A stretch of DNA of 14,673 bases from Verrucomicrobiales bacterium (lineage in GTDB: Bacteria > Verrucomicrobiota > Verrucomicrobiia > Verrucomicrobiales > Akkermansiaceae), in contig PBTU01000003.1 in assembly GCA_002729295.1 (NCBI GenBank), positions 6,389 to 21,061 of the forward strand, written 5' to 3'. This document shows positions 1 through 6,137 of the stretch, piece by piece. The notes beneath the pieces are model-generated. The model saw only the letters and a list, made by a program, of their open reading frames with translations, did no database searches and was not told the origin of the DNA. The position numbers and the translations under genes were made by a program. Numbering within the stretch: the stretch's first letter is position 1; every line of letters starts with the position of its first letter.

Positions 1-703
1 CCTCTTGTATGCCGCCTAACTTGACCGCCGTTTCCGGTCCAAGCTGCTGCGCTAAACGAGCCGTCATCAACGCATGAGCCCTCGCGTCCTCTAGCTCTTG
101 ATATGTCGGCATGTCATGCCGAGGGCGCTCAGCCCGCATCGCCTCAGTCGTGTTATAAAAGTCATCCCGAGCAACTTCCGGGTAGCCATACTTGTCCTCT
201 AATACCTGCTCAAATGTCGGGGACCCTTCGGCATAATACATCTCAGAACCCAAACTGCCCTCGCGCCCCGACTCGCGGACAAAGCCCTGTTCTTCTGCAT
301 TAGGTAAATCAATTCGCGGATCAAGAAGAGCAGACATGATGCCTACCTCTTCGACCGAGCCGCCTTTTTCAAGAGCGATTTCAGGGCCCCTACGATCCCT
401 AGCGGTAGCATTAAACAAAAACAAAGCGTCTTCCGGGTTGCTTGTGTCGTACATCGGTTTGGCAAATGACGGATTGTCTTCATAGGGATCAAAACGATCT
501 AGAGTCTGTAACTCTTCGTTCTCTACCGACGGGTCCACAAAATACTCGTACTGAACGTCCGGGTTAAGTAACCCCTGCTCCCCCGAAGGCATCATTATCT
601 CGCCTTCTTTATACACCGGGCCGGGGAACCTTTGACCAAACATGAACTCGTTCATCGACATGTCCGGTGCGCCAGCCCCCAAGTCTACTACTGTATCCGC
701 CAT
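1..703 (-). CDS. Unrecognised phage protein, C-terminus cut by window edge
   Basis: I read an open frame from an ATG at 703 to the left edge with no stop, giving 234 visible residues. Its ATG overlaps the TerL stop codon as TAATG, which implies translational coupling. The protein is acidic, rich in Glu, Asp and Pro, and has no membrane segment or signal peptide. I recognise no domain. The place directly after TerL is where portal or other head genes often sit, but this N-terminal part does not look like a portal, so a virion-associated role is only an inference from position. Confidence 0.75.
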   Translation of the reverse strand, partial: MADTVVDLGAGAPDMSMNEFMFGQRFPGPVYKEGEIMMPSGEQGLLNPDVQYEYFVDPSVENEELQTLDRFDPYEDNPSFAKPMYDTSNPEDALFLFNATARDRRGPEIALEKGGSVEEVGIMSALLDPRIDLPNAEEQGFVRESGREGSLGSEMYYAEGSPTFEQVLEDKYGYPEVARDDFYNTTEAMRAERPRHDMPTYQELEDARAHALMTARLAQQLGPETAVKLGGIQE

Positions 704-2148
704 TAGTAATACGCCCTCACCTGTACGTTCGCTTCCTCATCGTCCCAATCGTCACTAGGCAACTGAACAAAGTTGCCCTGCCGATAACGCATCAAAGCCT
801 GTGTCATACTATCGACCAAGTCATCATGCTCCCCGTTAGGAAAAGCCGCCACCTCCTCTATCAACTCCTCAGAAAAGGTGGTGTCGGGGGCCCAAACCAT
901 ACCAGCCTCAAATAAAGGCGAAACAGAGTGAACTCTCGTCACCTTATCATTACCCTTGCTCGGCGTAAAGTTAACAACAGGTATTCCCATGTTTCGTAAT
1001 TCTTGGGTCAAAGGCAAACCAGACGCCTTGGCTTCCACGATGACGGTGTCGGGGTCCCAATACTTGTACTGCTCCAAAGCCATCTCCTTTAGCTCCGGAA
1101 AGTCCCACCGACCCTTCTGACTGTCCAAAAGTATCAAGGCGGGGGCCCCACCATCCTCCTCGGGCCGAAACACACCCCACGTTGTGATAGCCGAATAGTC
1201 AGCCGTCTCGCGCTTACTAAACGCCGTGTCATAGCTCTGAATGACATACTCAAGATTTGGTATCTTTGTCTCTTCCCATTTGTTCCACCACTGCCGCGGA
1301 ATGATCGCGTTCTCCTCACCCGTCGGATTCTGCTGATACTGCGCGTTCCATTTGCTCAAAGGTATAGATGCGCGGACCGCGGTCAGGTCGTCAAGGGACC
1401 AGAACTGCGGCCAACACGGGGTGCCGTCTTCAAAAATAGCTGGGAGCTCGACAACTTCCCACTGGTCAGCAAGCGGATCTTTAGCCATTGCACGGAGCAA
1501 CTGCCCCGTCATGTCCTTCTCGGACCACCGGGTCTGCACCAGAACTATGCTGCCACCCGGCTGGAGCCTCTGCCGGGGGCCCCCAGTGTACCAATCCCAA
1601 GCATCATCGAAGCCGTTCGTTGACATCGCTGTCTGCTCTGAGTGCGGATCGTCAATAATTACCAAGTCGCCACCACGCCCGGCAAGGTTGGATCCCACAC
1701 CAACGGCGTAGTACATCCCGCCAGAAGCAGTGTCCCAACGACCAGAAGCTTTACTGTCAGACGCCAACTTAACATTTGGAAACACCTCCTTGTACTCGTC
1801 ACTGTCAATCAGGTTCTTGGTCTTACGTCCAAAGTTAACTGCAAGCTCGGTCGTGTGTGTGGCCTGAATGATCTTCATCTTCGGGTTCTTGCCCATCATC
1901 CACGCCGGGAACAAAAAGCTTGCGAACTCTGACTTCGTATGTCGCGGGGCCATGTTGATGATCAAACGCTTGAGCTCTCCACGAGCCACTCGCTCCAGTT
2001 TCTCCGCAATGATTTTATGGTGCCGACCAGCAATGAACTCGGGCCACATAACTTTTACAAAAGTCAGAAACTCATCCTGACAAGTTTCATTCTTCTCAAG
2101 TTGAGCTAGTCGAAGTTGAAGCTTTGCCTGCTGTTCCGAAACATCCAT
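703..2148 (-). CDS. terL: Terminase large subunit (TerL), DNA-packaging motor
   Basis: This is the ATPase-nuclease that cuts concatemeric phage DNA and pumps it into the prohead. At 481 residues it has the usual length for the family. The ATPase half shows a Walker A-like loop at residues 67-74 (APRHTKSE), a Walker B strand ending in Asp-Asp at 162-167 (LVIIDD) and a coupling motif near 204-208 (VQTRW). The RNase H-like nuclease half shows Asp307 (YDTAF), Glu372 (VEAKASG) and the Asp442-Asp443 pair (HDDLVDS). The Walker A-like loop has Thr where related terminases usually have Gly, so it departs from the textbook P-loop. AGGGG lies 8 bases before the ATG. It is the first gene after the parS/palindrome region and is coupled to the next gene by TAATG. 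Confidence 0.95.
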   Translation of the reverse strand: MDVSEQQAKLQLRLAQLEKNETCQDEFLTFVKVMWPEFIAGRHHKIIAEKLERVARGELKRLIINMAPRHTKSEFASFLFPAWMMGKNPKMKIIQATHTTELAVNFGRKTKNLIDSDEYKEVFPNVKLASDSKASGRWDTASGGMYYAVGVGSNLAGRGGDLVIIDDPHSEQTAMSTNGFDDAWDWYTGGPRQRLQPGGSIVLVQTRWSEKDMTGQLLRAMAKDPLADQWEVVELPAIFEDGTPCWPQFWSLDDLTAVRASIPLSKWNAQYQQNPTGEENAIIPRQWWNKWEETKIPNLEYVIQSYDTAFSKRETADYSAITTWGVFRPEEDGGAPALILLDSQKGRWDFPELKEMALEQYKYWDPDTVIVEAKASGLPLTQELRNMGIPVVNFTPSKGNDKVTRVHSVSPLFEAGMVWAPDTTFSEELIEEVAAFPNGEHDDLVDSMTQALMRYRQGNFVQLPSDDWDDEEANVQVRAYY

Positions 2149-2162
2149 CGGGGGCCCCTAAT

Positions 2163-2192
2163 TGCACAAAAGATGTGCAAAAATATGCACAA
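2163..2192. promoter_or_regulatory. Three alternating TGCACAA half-sites, likely operator
   Basis: TGCACAA occurs at 2163-2169, its complement TTGTGCA-type copy (TGTGCAA) at 2174-2180, and TGCACAA again at 2186-2192. The first two form a perfect inverted repeat, TTGCACA-5-TGTGCAA (2162-2180). The units are 11 to 12 bases apart, about one helical turn. They overlap the predicted -10 of the TerL promoter and end 14 bases before the TerL start, so binding there should affect TerL transcription. The cognate protein is unknown. Confidence 0.55.
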
Positions 2193-2210
2193 TTATTTGG
2201 CAGTGAACAA
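2182..2210 (-). promoter_or_regulatory. Candidate sigma-70 promoter for TerL
   Basis: On the minus strand TTGTTC (2210-2205) is separated by 17 bases from CATATT (2187-2182). The TerL ATG lies about 35 bases downstream. The match to TTGACA/TATAAT is moderate, but the spacing is ideal and the overlap with the TGCACAA half-sites looks like a regulated promoter. Confidence 0.45.
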
Positions 2211-2222
2211 CCCCTAAGCATC

Positions 2223-2239
2223 TGCCTAATTATTAGGCA
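2223..2239. repeat. Perfect 8-bp inverted repeat next to parS
   Basis: TGCCTAAT and ATTAGGCA flank a single central T. The repeat ends one base before the parS palindrome. It has no T-tract on either side, so it is more likely a protein-binding site than a terminator. Confidence 0.6.
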
Positions 2240-2240
2240 A

Positions 2241-2256
2241 TGTTTCACGTGAAACA
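2241..2256. promoter_or_regulatory. parS: parS, chromosomal-type ParB-binding centromere site
   Basis: The bases TGTTTCACGTGAAACA form a perfect 16-bp palindrome that fits the bacterial parS consensus TGTTNCACGTGAAACA at every position. This site nucleates ParB-CTP clamps in chromosome and plasmid segregation. None of the proteins in this window resembles ParA or ParB, so the partner would be a ParB encoded elsewhere in the phage or the host's own ParB. I saw no second copy by eye. Confidence 0.85.
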
Positions 2257-2392
2257 TTCATACCGTTTTTCACATAATTATTTGAGAGAAACATGGCCCT
2301 AGCACCCGTCTGGCAGCACCGCGGGCGGTGGCGCGTGGCGCGTCGATCACCTGATCCGGACCGACGATCTGACCCGATATGCCGGGGCCCCT

Positions 2393-2419
2393 GCCGGGTG
2401 CCGGGTGCCGGGTGCCGGG
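2393..2419. repeat. 7-bp tandem repeat (GCCGGGT), nearly four units
   Basis: Three exact head-to-tail copies of GCCGGGT are followed by a partial fourth (GCCGGG). They sit in the GC-rich gene-free stretch. Short GC-rich tandem repeats vary in copy number by slippage, and no function is evident. Confidence 0.7.
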
Positions 2420-2661
2420 GATCACGGGCCCGCTGCTCGATTTCGATGTGCAGCGCGACGACATCCGAACAAAAAGCCGTCTGTCGTCGAGCTGGTGCCC
2501 GTTTGCCGTGCCCTAGTGGGCTGAGCTCGGCGAGAATTGCCCGGTTTCCGGGGGTTTCGGGCCGTTTTGCCCGGTTTTACGATCCGGCTGCACGGCGCTC
2601 GGTAGGTTTCATATGATCCCCGGGGCACGGGCCGGGGCAGGATTCACTGGTTTAATGGTCA

Positions 2662-2693
2662 AGAAAAAACCCGCCCGGATCGCTCCGGACGGG
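2662..2693 (-). terminator. Intrinsic terminator after the 84-residue gene
   Basis: On the minus strand a 9-bp GC-rich stem (CCCGTCCGG with CCGGGCGGG, one G-U pair) has a 6-base loop and runs into TTTTTT. It lies 27 bases after the stop at 2720. Confidence 0.85.
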
Positions 2694-2719
2694 CTCGGAT
2701 GGGTTCGGCTGCTGAACGC

Positions 2720-2974
2720 CTACAGACGCCGCAACCGGCCTTCGTGCATCTCGTAGTCGCCGAGCGGTCGAGGGTTGCGTAAGCCAACGCTAACGCTGAT
2801 CTCGGGGTTAAAAACACGGTCCCGGCTGGATCGCATGTTATGGCATCGCTCGATTCGCTCGGCCAGTTCTCGCAAGCTGTTTGATACAGGATAAACGATC
2901 ACGCCAGTCTCGAGGACATAGCCGCCCATCGGTGATTCTTTGTCGAAATTCTGGCTTGCTGTATAACGCGGCAT
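2720..2974 (-). CDS. Hypothetical small protein, 84 residues
   Basis: I recognise no family. The protein is basic and soluble in appearance, with a predicted helix around residues 32-46 (rich in Leu, Arg and Glu), one Cys and an Arg-rich C-terminus. The start is set by a strong AGGAGGG about 10 bases upstream, which overlaps the stop codon of the preceding gene, so the two are almost certainly co-translated. It is the last gene of its unit and is followed by a clear terminator. Confidence 0.75.
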   Translation of the reverse strand: MPRYTASQNFDKESPMGGYVLETGVIVYPVSNSLRELAERIERCHNMRSSRDRVFNPEISVSVGLRNPRPLGDYEMHEGRLRRL

Positions 2975-2986
2975 TATCTGGCCCTC

Positions 2987-3427
2987 CTATATGTCAATCG
3001 AGATTGACGCGCCGGAAATCACGTCTTTAACGATCTCTTCAACAGCGGCGTGCCGGTCGTCCGCGCTCTCGGTTTCTCCGACCCGCTCGTCAAGCATGTC
3101 AGTGATCCAATATTCAACGTCAGACCGATAGTCTTCGATGTCGAACCCGTCGAACATATCCCGGTCACTGGTTTCTATCTTCGACTCTATCAAAGCCTCG
3201 ATAGGATCGCCCAAAACGATCATCAGGGCCTCGGCTAGCCGATCTTGGTTGCGCTGCATATCGTTAAGATTAGCGCAAGCTGAACCCCGGGCGCGGTCGT
3301 TAATGTCGCGCTGCTCGCGCAATTCCTTCGCCAGTGCCAGCAATGCGGTCGGGTCGGCCTGCGTCAGTGCTTCGTCAGAAAAACGGTCGAGGAAATCGCC
3401 GGTGATATTTTCTGCTGTGTTTGTCAT
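2987..3427 (-). CDS. Hypothetical acidic protein, 146 residues
   Basis: The frame can be opened further to about 3487, but I chose the ATG at 3427, which has GGAG about 11 bases upstream and gives the sequence beginning MTNTAEN. The upstream extension is Pro/Arg-rich and lies in the leader. The protein is acidic and mostly helical. Residues 35-80 carry charged helices, and the C-terminal half is rich in Asp and Glu. No domain, membrane segment or signal is recognised. It heads a two-gene unit with the 84-residue gene, behind a good sigma-70-like promoter. Confidence 0.75.
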   Translation of the reverse strand: MTNTAENITGDFLDRFSDEALTQADPTALLALAKELREQRDINDRARGSACANLNDMQRNQDRLAEALMIVLGDPIEALIESKIETSDRDMFDGFDIEDYRSDVEYWITDMLDERVGETESADDRHAAVEEIVKDVISGASISIDI

Positions 3428-3496
3428 TGGTTTTGTTCTCCGTAATTGTGGGGCGTTGCCCGCCCCGGGGCTGGGTACCGTCGGCACCCGTTAATT

Positions 3497-3525
3497 AAGA
3501 TATGGGATTTTTTGGGATGTTGCAA
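3497..3525 (-). promoter_or_regulatory. Candidate sigma-70 promoter for the 2987-3427 unit
   Basis: TTGCAA (3525-3520) and TATCTT (3502-3497) on the minus strand are 17 bases apart, just past the preceding terminator. The spacer contains ATCCCA twice. That is the inverse orientation of the TGGGAT word found upstream of other cassettes, so the same regulator might act here. Confidence 0.5.
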
Positions 3526-3532
3526 CCCGGAT

Positions 3533-3559
3533 AAAAAAAGGCCCGCCGGGTGGCGGGCC
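3533..3559 (-). terminator. Intrinsic terminator after the DUF932-like gene
   Basis: A perfect 8-bp stem (GGCCCGCC/GGCGGGCC) with a 4-base loop is followed on the minus strand by seven T. It sits 24 bases after the stop at 3584. The stem and loop are almost identical in sequence to the terminator at 4900-4928. Confidence 0.9.
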
Positions 3560-3583
3560 TGTGGTTAATGTGTGGGCCGGGGT

Positions 3584-4813
3584 TTAGGCGGTTACCTTGT
3601 CCAGTATCGCGCCCGCCTTCTTTTCAAGCTCTATGCGGTCATCTTGGTGCGGGATATCCCGGGCAAGGGCGGTGATGCCCTGCGCGGCATCCCATACGCT
3701 AGCAATGGGCCTGCCTTCCTCTTTGACGTGCCGGGCTGCTGCTGCTCGGCTGCGGGCCTTGCTAAGCCCGGCCCGGCGGTGCAAAAACTCAAGGGCAGCG
3801 GCTTCGTCGTCGGCAATCTTCGCCGCCTGCGCGGCCTTCACGCCTTCCATAAAATCAAAGGTTGAACCATGCGCGAATGATTGCAGGGCCGGGGCGGCTT
3901 CCATCGCGAAACGATCCGGCGCAAATTTGGTGTGCCGAATCTTGATCTCCTGAAAATTCTCGACGCCCCATAAATTTCGGTTCATGCAAACGCCGCGCAG
4001 ATACATTGCCGCAACGCCTGCGGTCTTGCTGCCGGTCTCGCTGTTCCATGCGTAAAAGCCCCGGAAAACTAAATCCGGGTCGCCGTTCTCGAGCTTGCCA
4101 ATTTCAATGGGCCGGGTGTCGTCTACCAGAAAAACAAACACGTCCCGGTCACTGGCGTAAAGGGTGGTCGTGTCCTTTGTCACTGGCACAAAGGGGTCAT
4201 AAATCGCCCGCCCGTTCGCGCTGCCAGTCATCATGCCGGGGATTTTCCAGCCGCTGCCCTCGCCCGCAAAGCGGTTGATTGTTTGCAGCATCTCCCAGTC
4301 AAAAATCCGGCCATAATCCGGGCCGGTGGTGGCCCTGAGCTCGCCGCCCTCGGTGCCGTGCCCGTATGCCTTCACAAGGTCCCGGCTGCGGTTATACCGC
4401 AAGCCCCATTGCATAGCATCTGCGGCAATGGGTGCGGGAAGGTCTCGCAGATATCCGGCAGGTGCACCGGCAAGGTTTGCAAGTTGATTGAATGACCAAT
4501 TGGTGGGCTTGTTTAAATGTTCGCGCCCGTCTTCGTCGGTGTATTCGATCAGCACATTGCCCCGGGTGGGGTTTTCTTCGTCGAGCTCGCCTATAACCTG
4601 CATTTTGTGAGTGTTCACAATTTGGCTGTGCATCTGCTGGGCGTCGTCTCTCTTAAAGGCCAGCATATCGGCAAGGGATAAAAACCGCTCATCGTCCGGG
4701 CGGTTCCACCAATTAGAGGACACCGCGCTATTGCCGATCCCGTGGCGAATTGCGTCGGTTTGATATGCGCCCGTTACTGGGGCGGTGGTGTTGTTTTCGA
4801 TGATGTTTTGCAT
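3584..4813 (-). CDS. DUF932-family phage/plasmid protein
   Basis: The 409-residue protein resembles DUF932, a family common in phages and plasmids. Recognisable parts are ATTGPDYGRI (161-170), the FYAWNSETGSK stretch (253-263) and RGVCMNRNLWG (273-283), in the expected order. A charged helical C-terminus rich in Ala and Arg follows (about 325-405). The biochemical role of the family is not established; a DNA-related or host-takeover role is often guessed. The start at 4813 has GGGAG about 10 bases upstream. The gene is a single-gene cassette between two near-identical terminators, so it could be exchanged as a unit. Confidence 0.8.
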   Translation of the reverse strand: MQNIIENNTTAPVTGAYQTDAIRHGIGNSAVSSNWWNRPDDERFLSLADMLAFKRDDAQQMHSQIVNTHKMQVIGELDEENPTRGNVLIEYTDEDGREHLNKPTNWSFNQLANLAGAPAGYLRDLPAPIAADAMQWGLRYNRSRDLVKAYGHGTEGGELRATTGPDYGRIFDWEMLQTINRFAGEGSGWKIPGMMTGSANGRAIYDPFVPVTKDTTTLYASDRDVFVFLVDDTRPIEIGKLENGDPDLVFRGFYAWNSETGSKTAGVAAMYLRGVCMNRNLWGVENFQEIKIRHTKFAPDRFAMEAAPALQSFAHGSTFDFMEGVKAAQAAKIADDEAAALEFLHRRAGLSKARSRAAAARHVKEEGRPIASVWDAAQGITALARDIPHQDDRIELEKKAGAILDKVTA

Positions 4814-4865
4814 TGTTAATGCTCCCGTTAAAATGCGGCCCGGCTTGGGCCGTCTGGGGGTTGTC

Positions 4866-4883
4866 TCACATTATCCCACCATA
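4866..4883 (-). promoter_or_regulatory. TGGGATA box, copy A, upstream of the DUF932-like gene
   Basis: On the minus strand the sequence reads TATGGTGGGATAAT, about 58 bases before the start codon and just after a terminator. It may act as an extended -10 (TGG-GATAAT). The flanks do not give a good -35. It is one of six copies of the same word. Confidence 0.45.
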
Positions 4884-4899
4884 CGCAAGTTAATTTCCC

Positions 4900-4928
4900 A
4901 AAAAATAAGCCCGCCGGGTGGCGGGCCT
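4900..4928 (-). terminator. Intrinsic terminator after the DUF7227-like gene
   Basis: A 7-bp perfect stem (GCCCGCC/GGCGGGC) with a 4-base loop leads on the minus strand into TTATTTTTT. It begins 22 bases after the stop at 4950. Twenty bases of stem and loop match the terminator at 3533-3559 exactly. Confidence 0.85.
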
Positions 4929-4949
4929 ATATAGGGGGCTGTTGCTGGC

Positions 4950-5702
4950 TTATTTATCAAGGCCAATATCACCGGCAACATGGTGGCGCAATACCGAGCC
5001 CGGGGGCAAGCTTTTAGCAAATGATCGCAGGCGCTCGCCGTCTGTTTCGGTCTGCTGCTGATTTGCGGTGGCGGTCCAGTGTAGGGCCACATTTCCCCCG
5101 GCTGCATAGCACCCGCCCGGATCATCAGTTGCGGCTTTTTTCTTGCTGGCCCCGTGCGCTGTAAATCCGATTATAAAATTACGATCAAGCCGGGCACATA
5201 AAGGGCCGTCCTTCCCGCCGCAATTCCGGCAAGTTACCGCGTCGTTATATTCTGCCGGGCAACGTACCACCCGGGTGCCGCTTTCGTGCCTGTATTTTCC
5301 CGATCCCGCTAATCCGGTTTCAGATTCCAAGCTCGTCATTTTATACCAATACCATGAGGGAACCACGGTAACGACAGGGACATCGCTTACCTGCCGCGCC
5401 AGCAATGCTGTTTCCGGATTGGCGGCGCTGTAGTTAATCACGGTTTTTTTAGGGCTCAATTTGTGAGACCAGAAAAGCGGGTGAAAGTGCGAATAAGTAA
5501 ACGAAAAGCCGCGCCGGGGTTTTGCGTCAAGTACGGCGTCCAAATAGTCAAAATCAATTTGACCCTCGCCGCAGCCGCGCCCGCTCGGGTTTAGCTCACA
5601 AGATGCCGGGCAAGTTCCAAATTTTTCCGAGCTCCCGGCCCGGTATGTGACAGCGCACCCGGCGGTTTTCTTCGCGCTGCTCATTGCTGTGGTTTTCAAC
5701 AT
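4950..5702 (-). CDS. DUF7227-like Cys-rich phage protein with shuffled blocks
   Basis: The 250-residue protein carries the blocks I associate with the Cys-rich phage family DUF7227: TCPASC (30-35), RGFSFTYSH (64-72), INYSAANP (89-96), PVVTVVPS (109-116), CPAEYNDAVTCRNC (148-161), IIGFTAHGASKKKA (177-190), CYAAGGNVALHW (198-209) and LRHHVAGDIG (238-247). In relatives as I remember them, the CYA...HW...AGD block directly follows the CPxxC motif. Here it is the C-terminus. Cys31, Cys35, Cys44, Cys148, Cys158, Cys161, Cys169 and Cys198 could bind zinc or an Fe-S cluster. The start at 5702 has GGGAG 10 bases upstream. It is a single-gene cassette between terminators. Its molecular function is unknown. 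Confidence 0.8.
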   Translation of the reverse strand: MLKTTAMSSAKKTAGCAVTYRAGSSEKFGTCPASCELNPSGRGCGEGQIDFDYLDAVLDAKPRRGFSFTYSHFHPLFWSHKLSPKKTVINYSAANPETALLARQVSDVPVVTVVPSWYWYKMTSLESETGLAGSGKYRHESGTRVVRCPAEYNDAVTCRNCGGKDGPLCARLDRNFIIGFTAHGASKKKAATDDPGGCYAAGGNVALHWTATANQQQTETDGERLRSFAKSLPPGSVLRHHVAGDIGLDK

Positions 5703-5731
5703 GGTTAATTGCTCCCGTAGTTACATGAGAT

Positions 5732-5747
5732 TTATCCCACATATATA
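5732..5747 (-). promoter_or_regulatory. TGGGATA box, copy B, upstream of the DUF7227-like gene
   Basis: The minus strand reads TATATGTGGGATAA about 30 bases before the ATG at 5702 and directly after a terminator. The -35/-10 assignment is unclear. A weaker relative, sharing CCCACATATAT on the plus strand, lies at 6141-6151 upstream of the two tiny genes. Confidence 0.45.
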
Positions 5748-5750
5748 GGA

Positions 5751-5781
5751 AACAAAAAGGCCCGTCAATATGGCGGGCCTT
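5751..5781 (-). terminator. Intrinsic terminator after the 36-residue gene
   Basis: The stem GGCCCG/CGGGCC is extended by AAGG/CCTT-type flanks and followed on the minus strand by TTTTTG. On the plus strand the stem is followed by TCTTTTT, so it could work in both directions. Confidence 0.75.
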
Positions 5782-5785
5782 CTTT

Positions 5786-5896
5786 TTATCTTCGGCGTCG
5801 TCTGGGTTTTATTTGGCGGCTGTTGTTTGCCCGGCGTTCAAGCTCGTCATAGTCCGGGCCATATAACAAGCGGCCAATTAGTTTGAACAGGAACAT
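5786..5896 (-). CDS. Tiny basic protein, 36 residues
   Basis: The ATG at 5896 overlaps the stop codon of the preceding 45-residue gene as TAATG, with GAGG upstream. The product starts with a hydrophobic stretch (MFLFKLIGRLLYG), continues with an acidic turn, and ends in five consecutive Arg. This looks like an amphipathic or membrane-touching helix with a nucleic-acid- or lipid-binding tail. I recognise no family. The overlap and the terminator right after it support it as a real gene. Confidence 0.55.
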   Translation of the reverse strand: MFLFKLIGRLLYGPDYDELERRANNSRQIKPRRRRR

Positions 5897-6033
5897 TAGT
5901 CAGGCACCTCTACATTTCTAAAAAGAACATAAACCTGACCGTCCTTTTCGTCGCCGACATAAACCTCTTCCAAATCAACCGGCGAGTCTTTCAAAGCGTT
6001 GGCAAGCCATCGCAACAAAGATTCTTTTTCCAT
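5896..6033 (-). CDS. Tiny acidic protein, 45 residues
   Basis: The gene runs from an ATG at 6033 with GGGAG about 9 bases upstream, the same ribosome-binding motif (CGGGAG) used by several neighbours. The product begins MEKESLLRWLANALKD, a likely amphipathic helix, followed by a strand-rich acidic part with the stretch QVYVLFRNVEV. Its stop overlaps the start of the next gene. No family is recognised. Confidence 0.6.
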   Translation of the reverse strand: MEKESLLRWLANALKDSPVDLEEVYVGDEKDGQVYVLFRNVEVPD

Positions 6034-6046
6034 GATTTAATCTCCC

Positions 6047-6109
6047 GTTGTTAGCGGTGAGCAGCAACGCGAAGGTATCGTCACTAATGAAAGAACAGCG
6101 TCTAACAAC
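6047..6109. repeat. 8-bp inverted repeat in the leader of the 45-residue gene
   Basis: GTTGTTAG (6047-6054) and CTAACAAC (6102-6109) are perfect complements separated by 47 bases. In the minus-strand mRNA the second arm ends immediately before the GGGAG ribosome-binding site, so folding could affect access to it. The loop is long, so the effect is speculative. Confidence 0.35.
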
Positions 6110-6137
6110 AGTCCTGAACGAGCCGGTACCGATCACC

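Larger units (their letters stand above)
2149..2719. other. Gene-free control region between TerL and the 84-residue gene
   Basis: These 571 bases hold no convincing gene. The TerL-proximal part (about 2149-2290) is AT-rich and packed with palindromes: TGCACA half-sites, a 17-bp inverted repeat and parS. The part from about 2293 to 2640 is very GC-rich, with a 7-bp tandem repeat, the word TTGCCCGGTTT twice (near 2537 and 2568) and many CCGG words. A terminator for the upstream unit lies at 2662-2693. Open frames on both strands here encode Arg/Pro/Cys-rich sequences of the kind that GC-rich non-coding DNA yields. A packaging site, an origin or an eroded gene would all fit. Confidence 0.6.

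Noticed and set aside
2293..2616. Plus-strand open frame of 107 residues with GAGAG before its ATG
   Set aside because: The product is Arg/Pro/Cys-rich with no domain, typical of an open frame in GC-rich non-coding DNA, and every supported gene is on the other strand.
2422..2628. Minus-strand open frame of 68 residues in the same GC-rich stretch
   Set aside because: It starts with GTG without a ribosome-binding site, has Arg/Pro-rich composition, and lies downstream of a terminator with no clear promoter.
4950..5125. Alternative frame of 84 residues (4871-5125) overlapping the DUF7227-like gene
   Set aside because: It runs through the terminator at 4900-4928 and lies in a shadow frame of the better gene.
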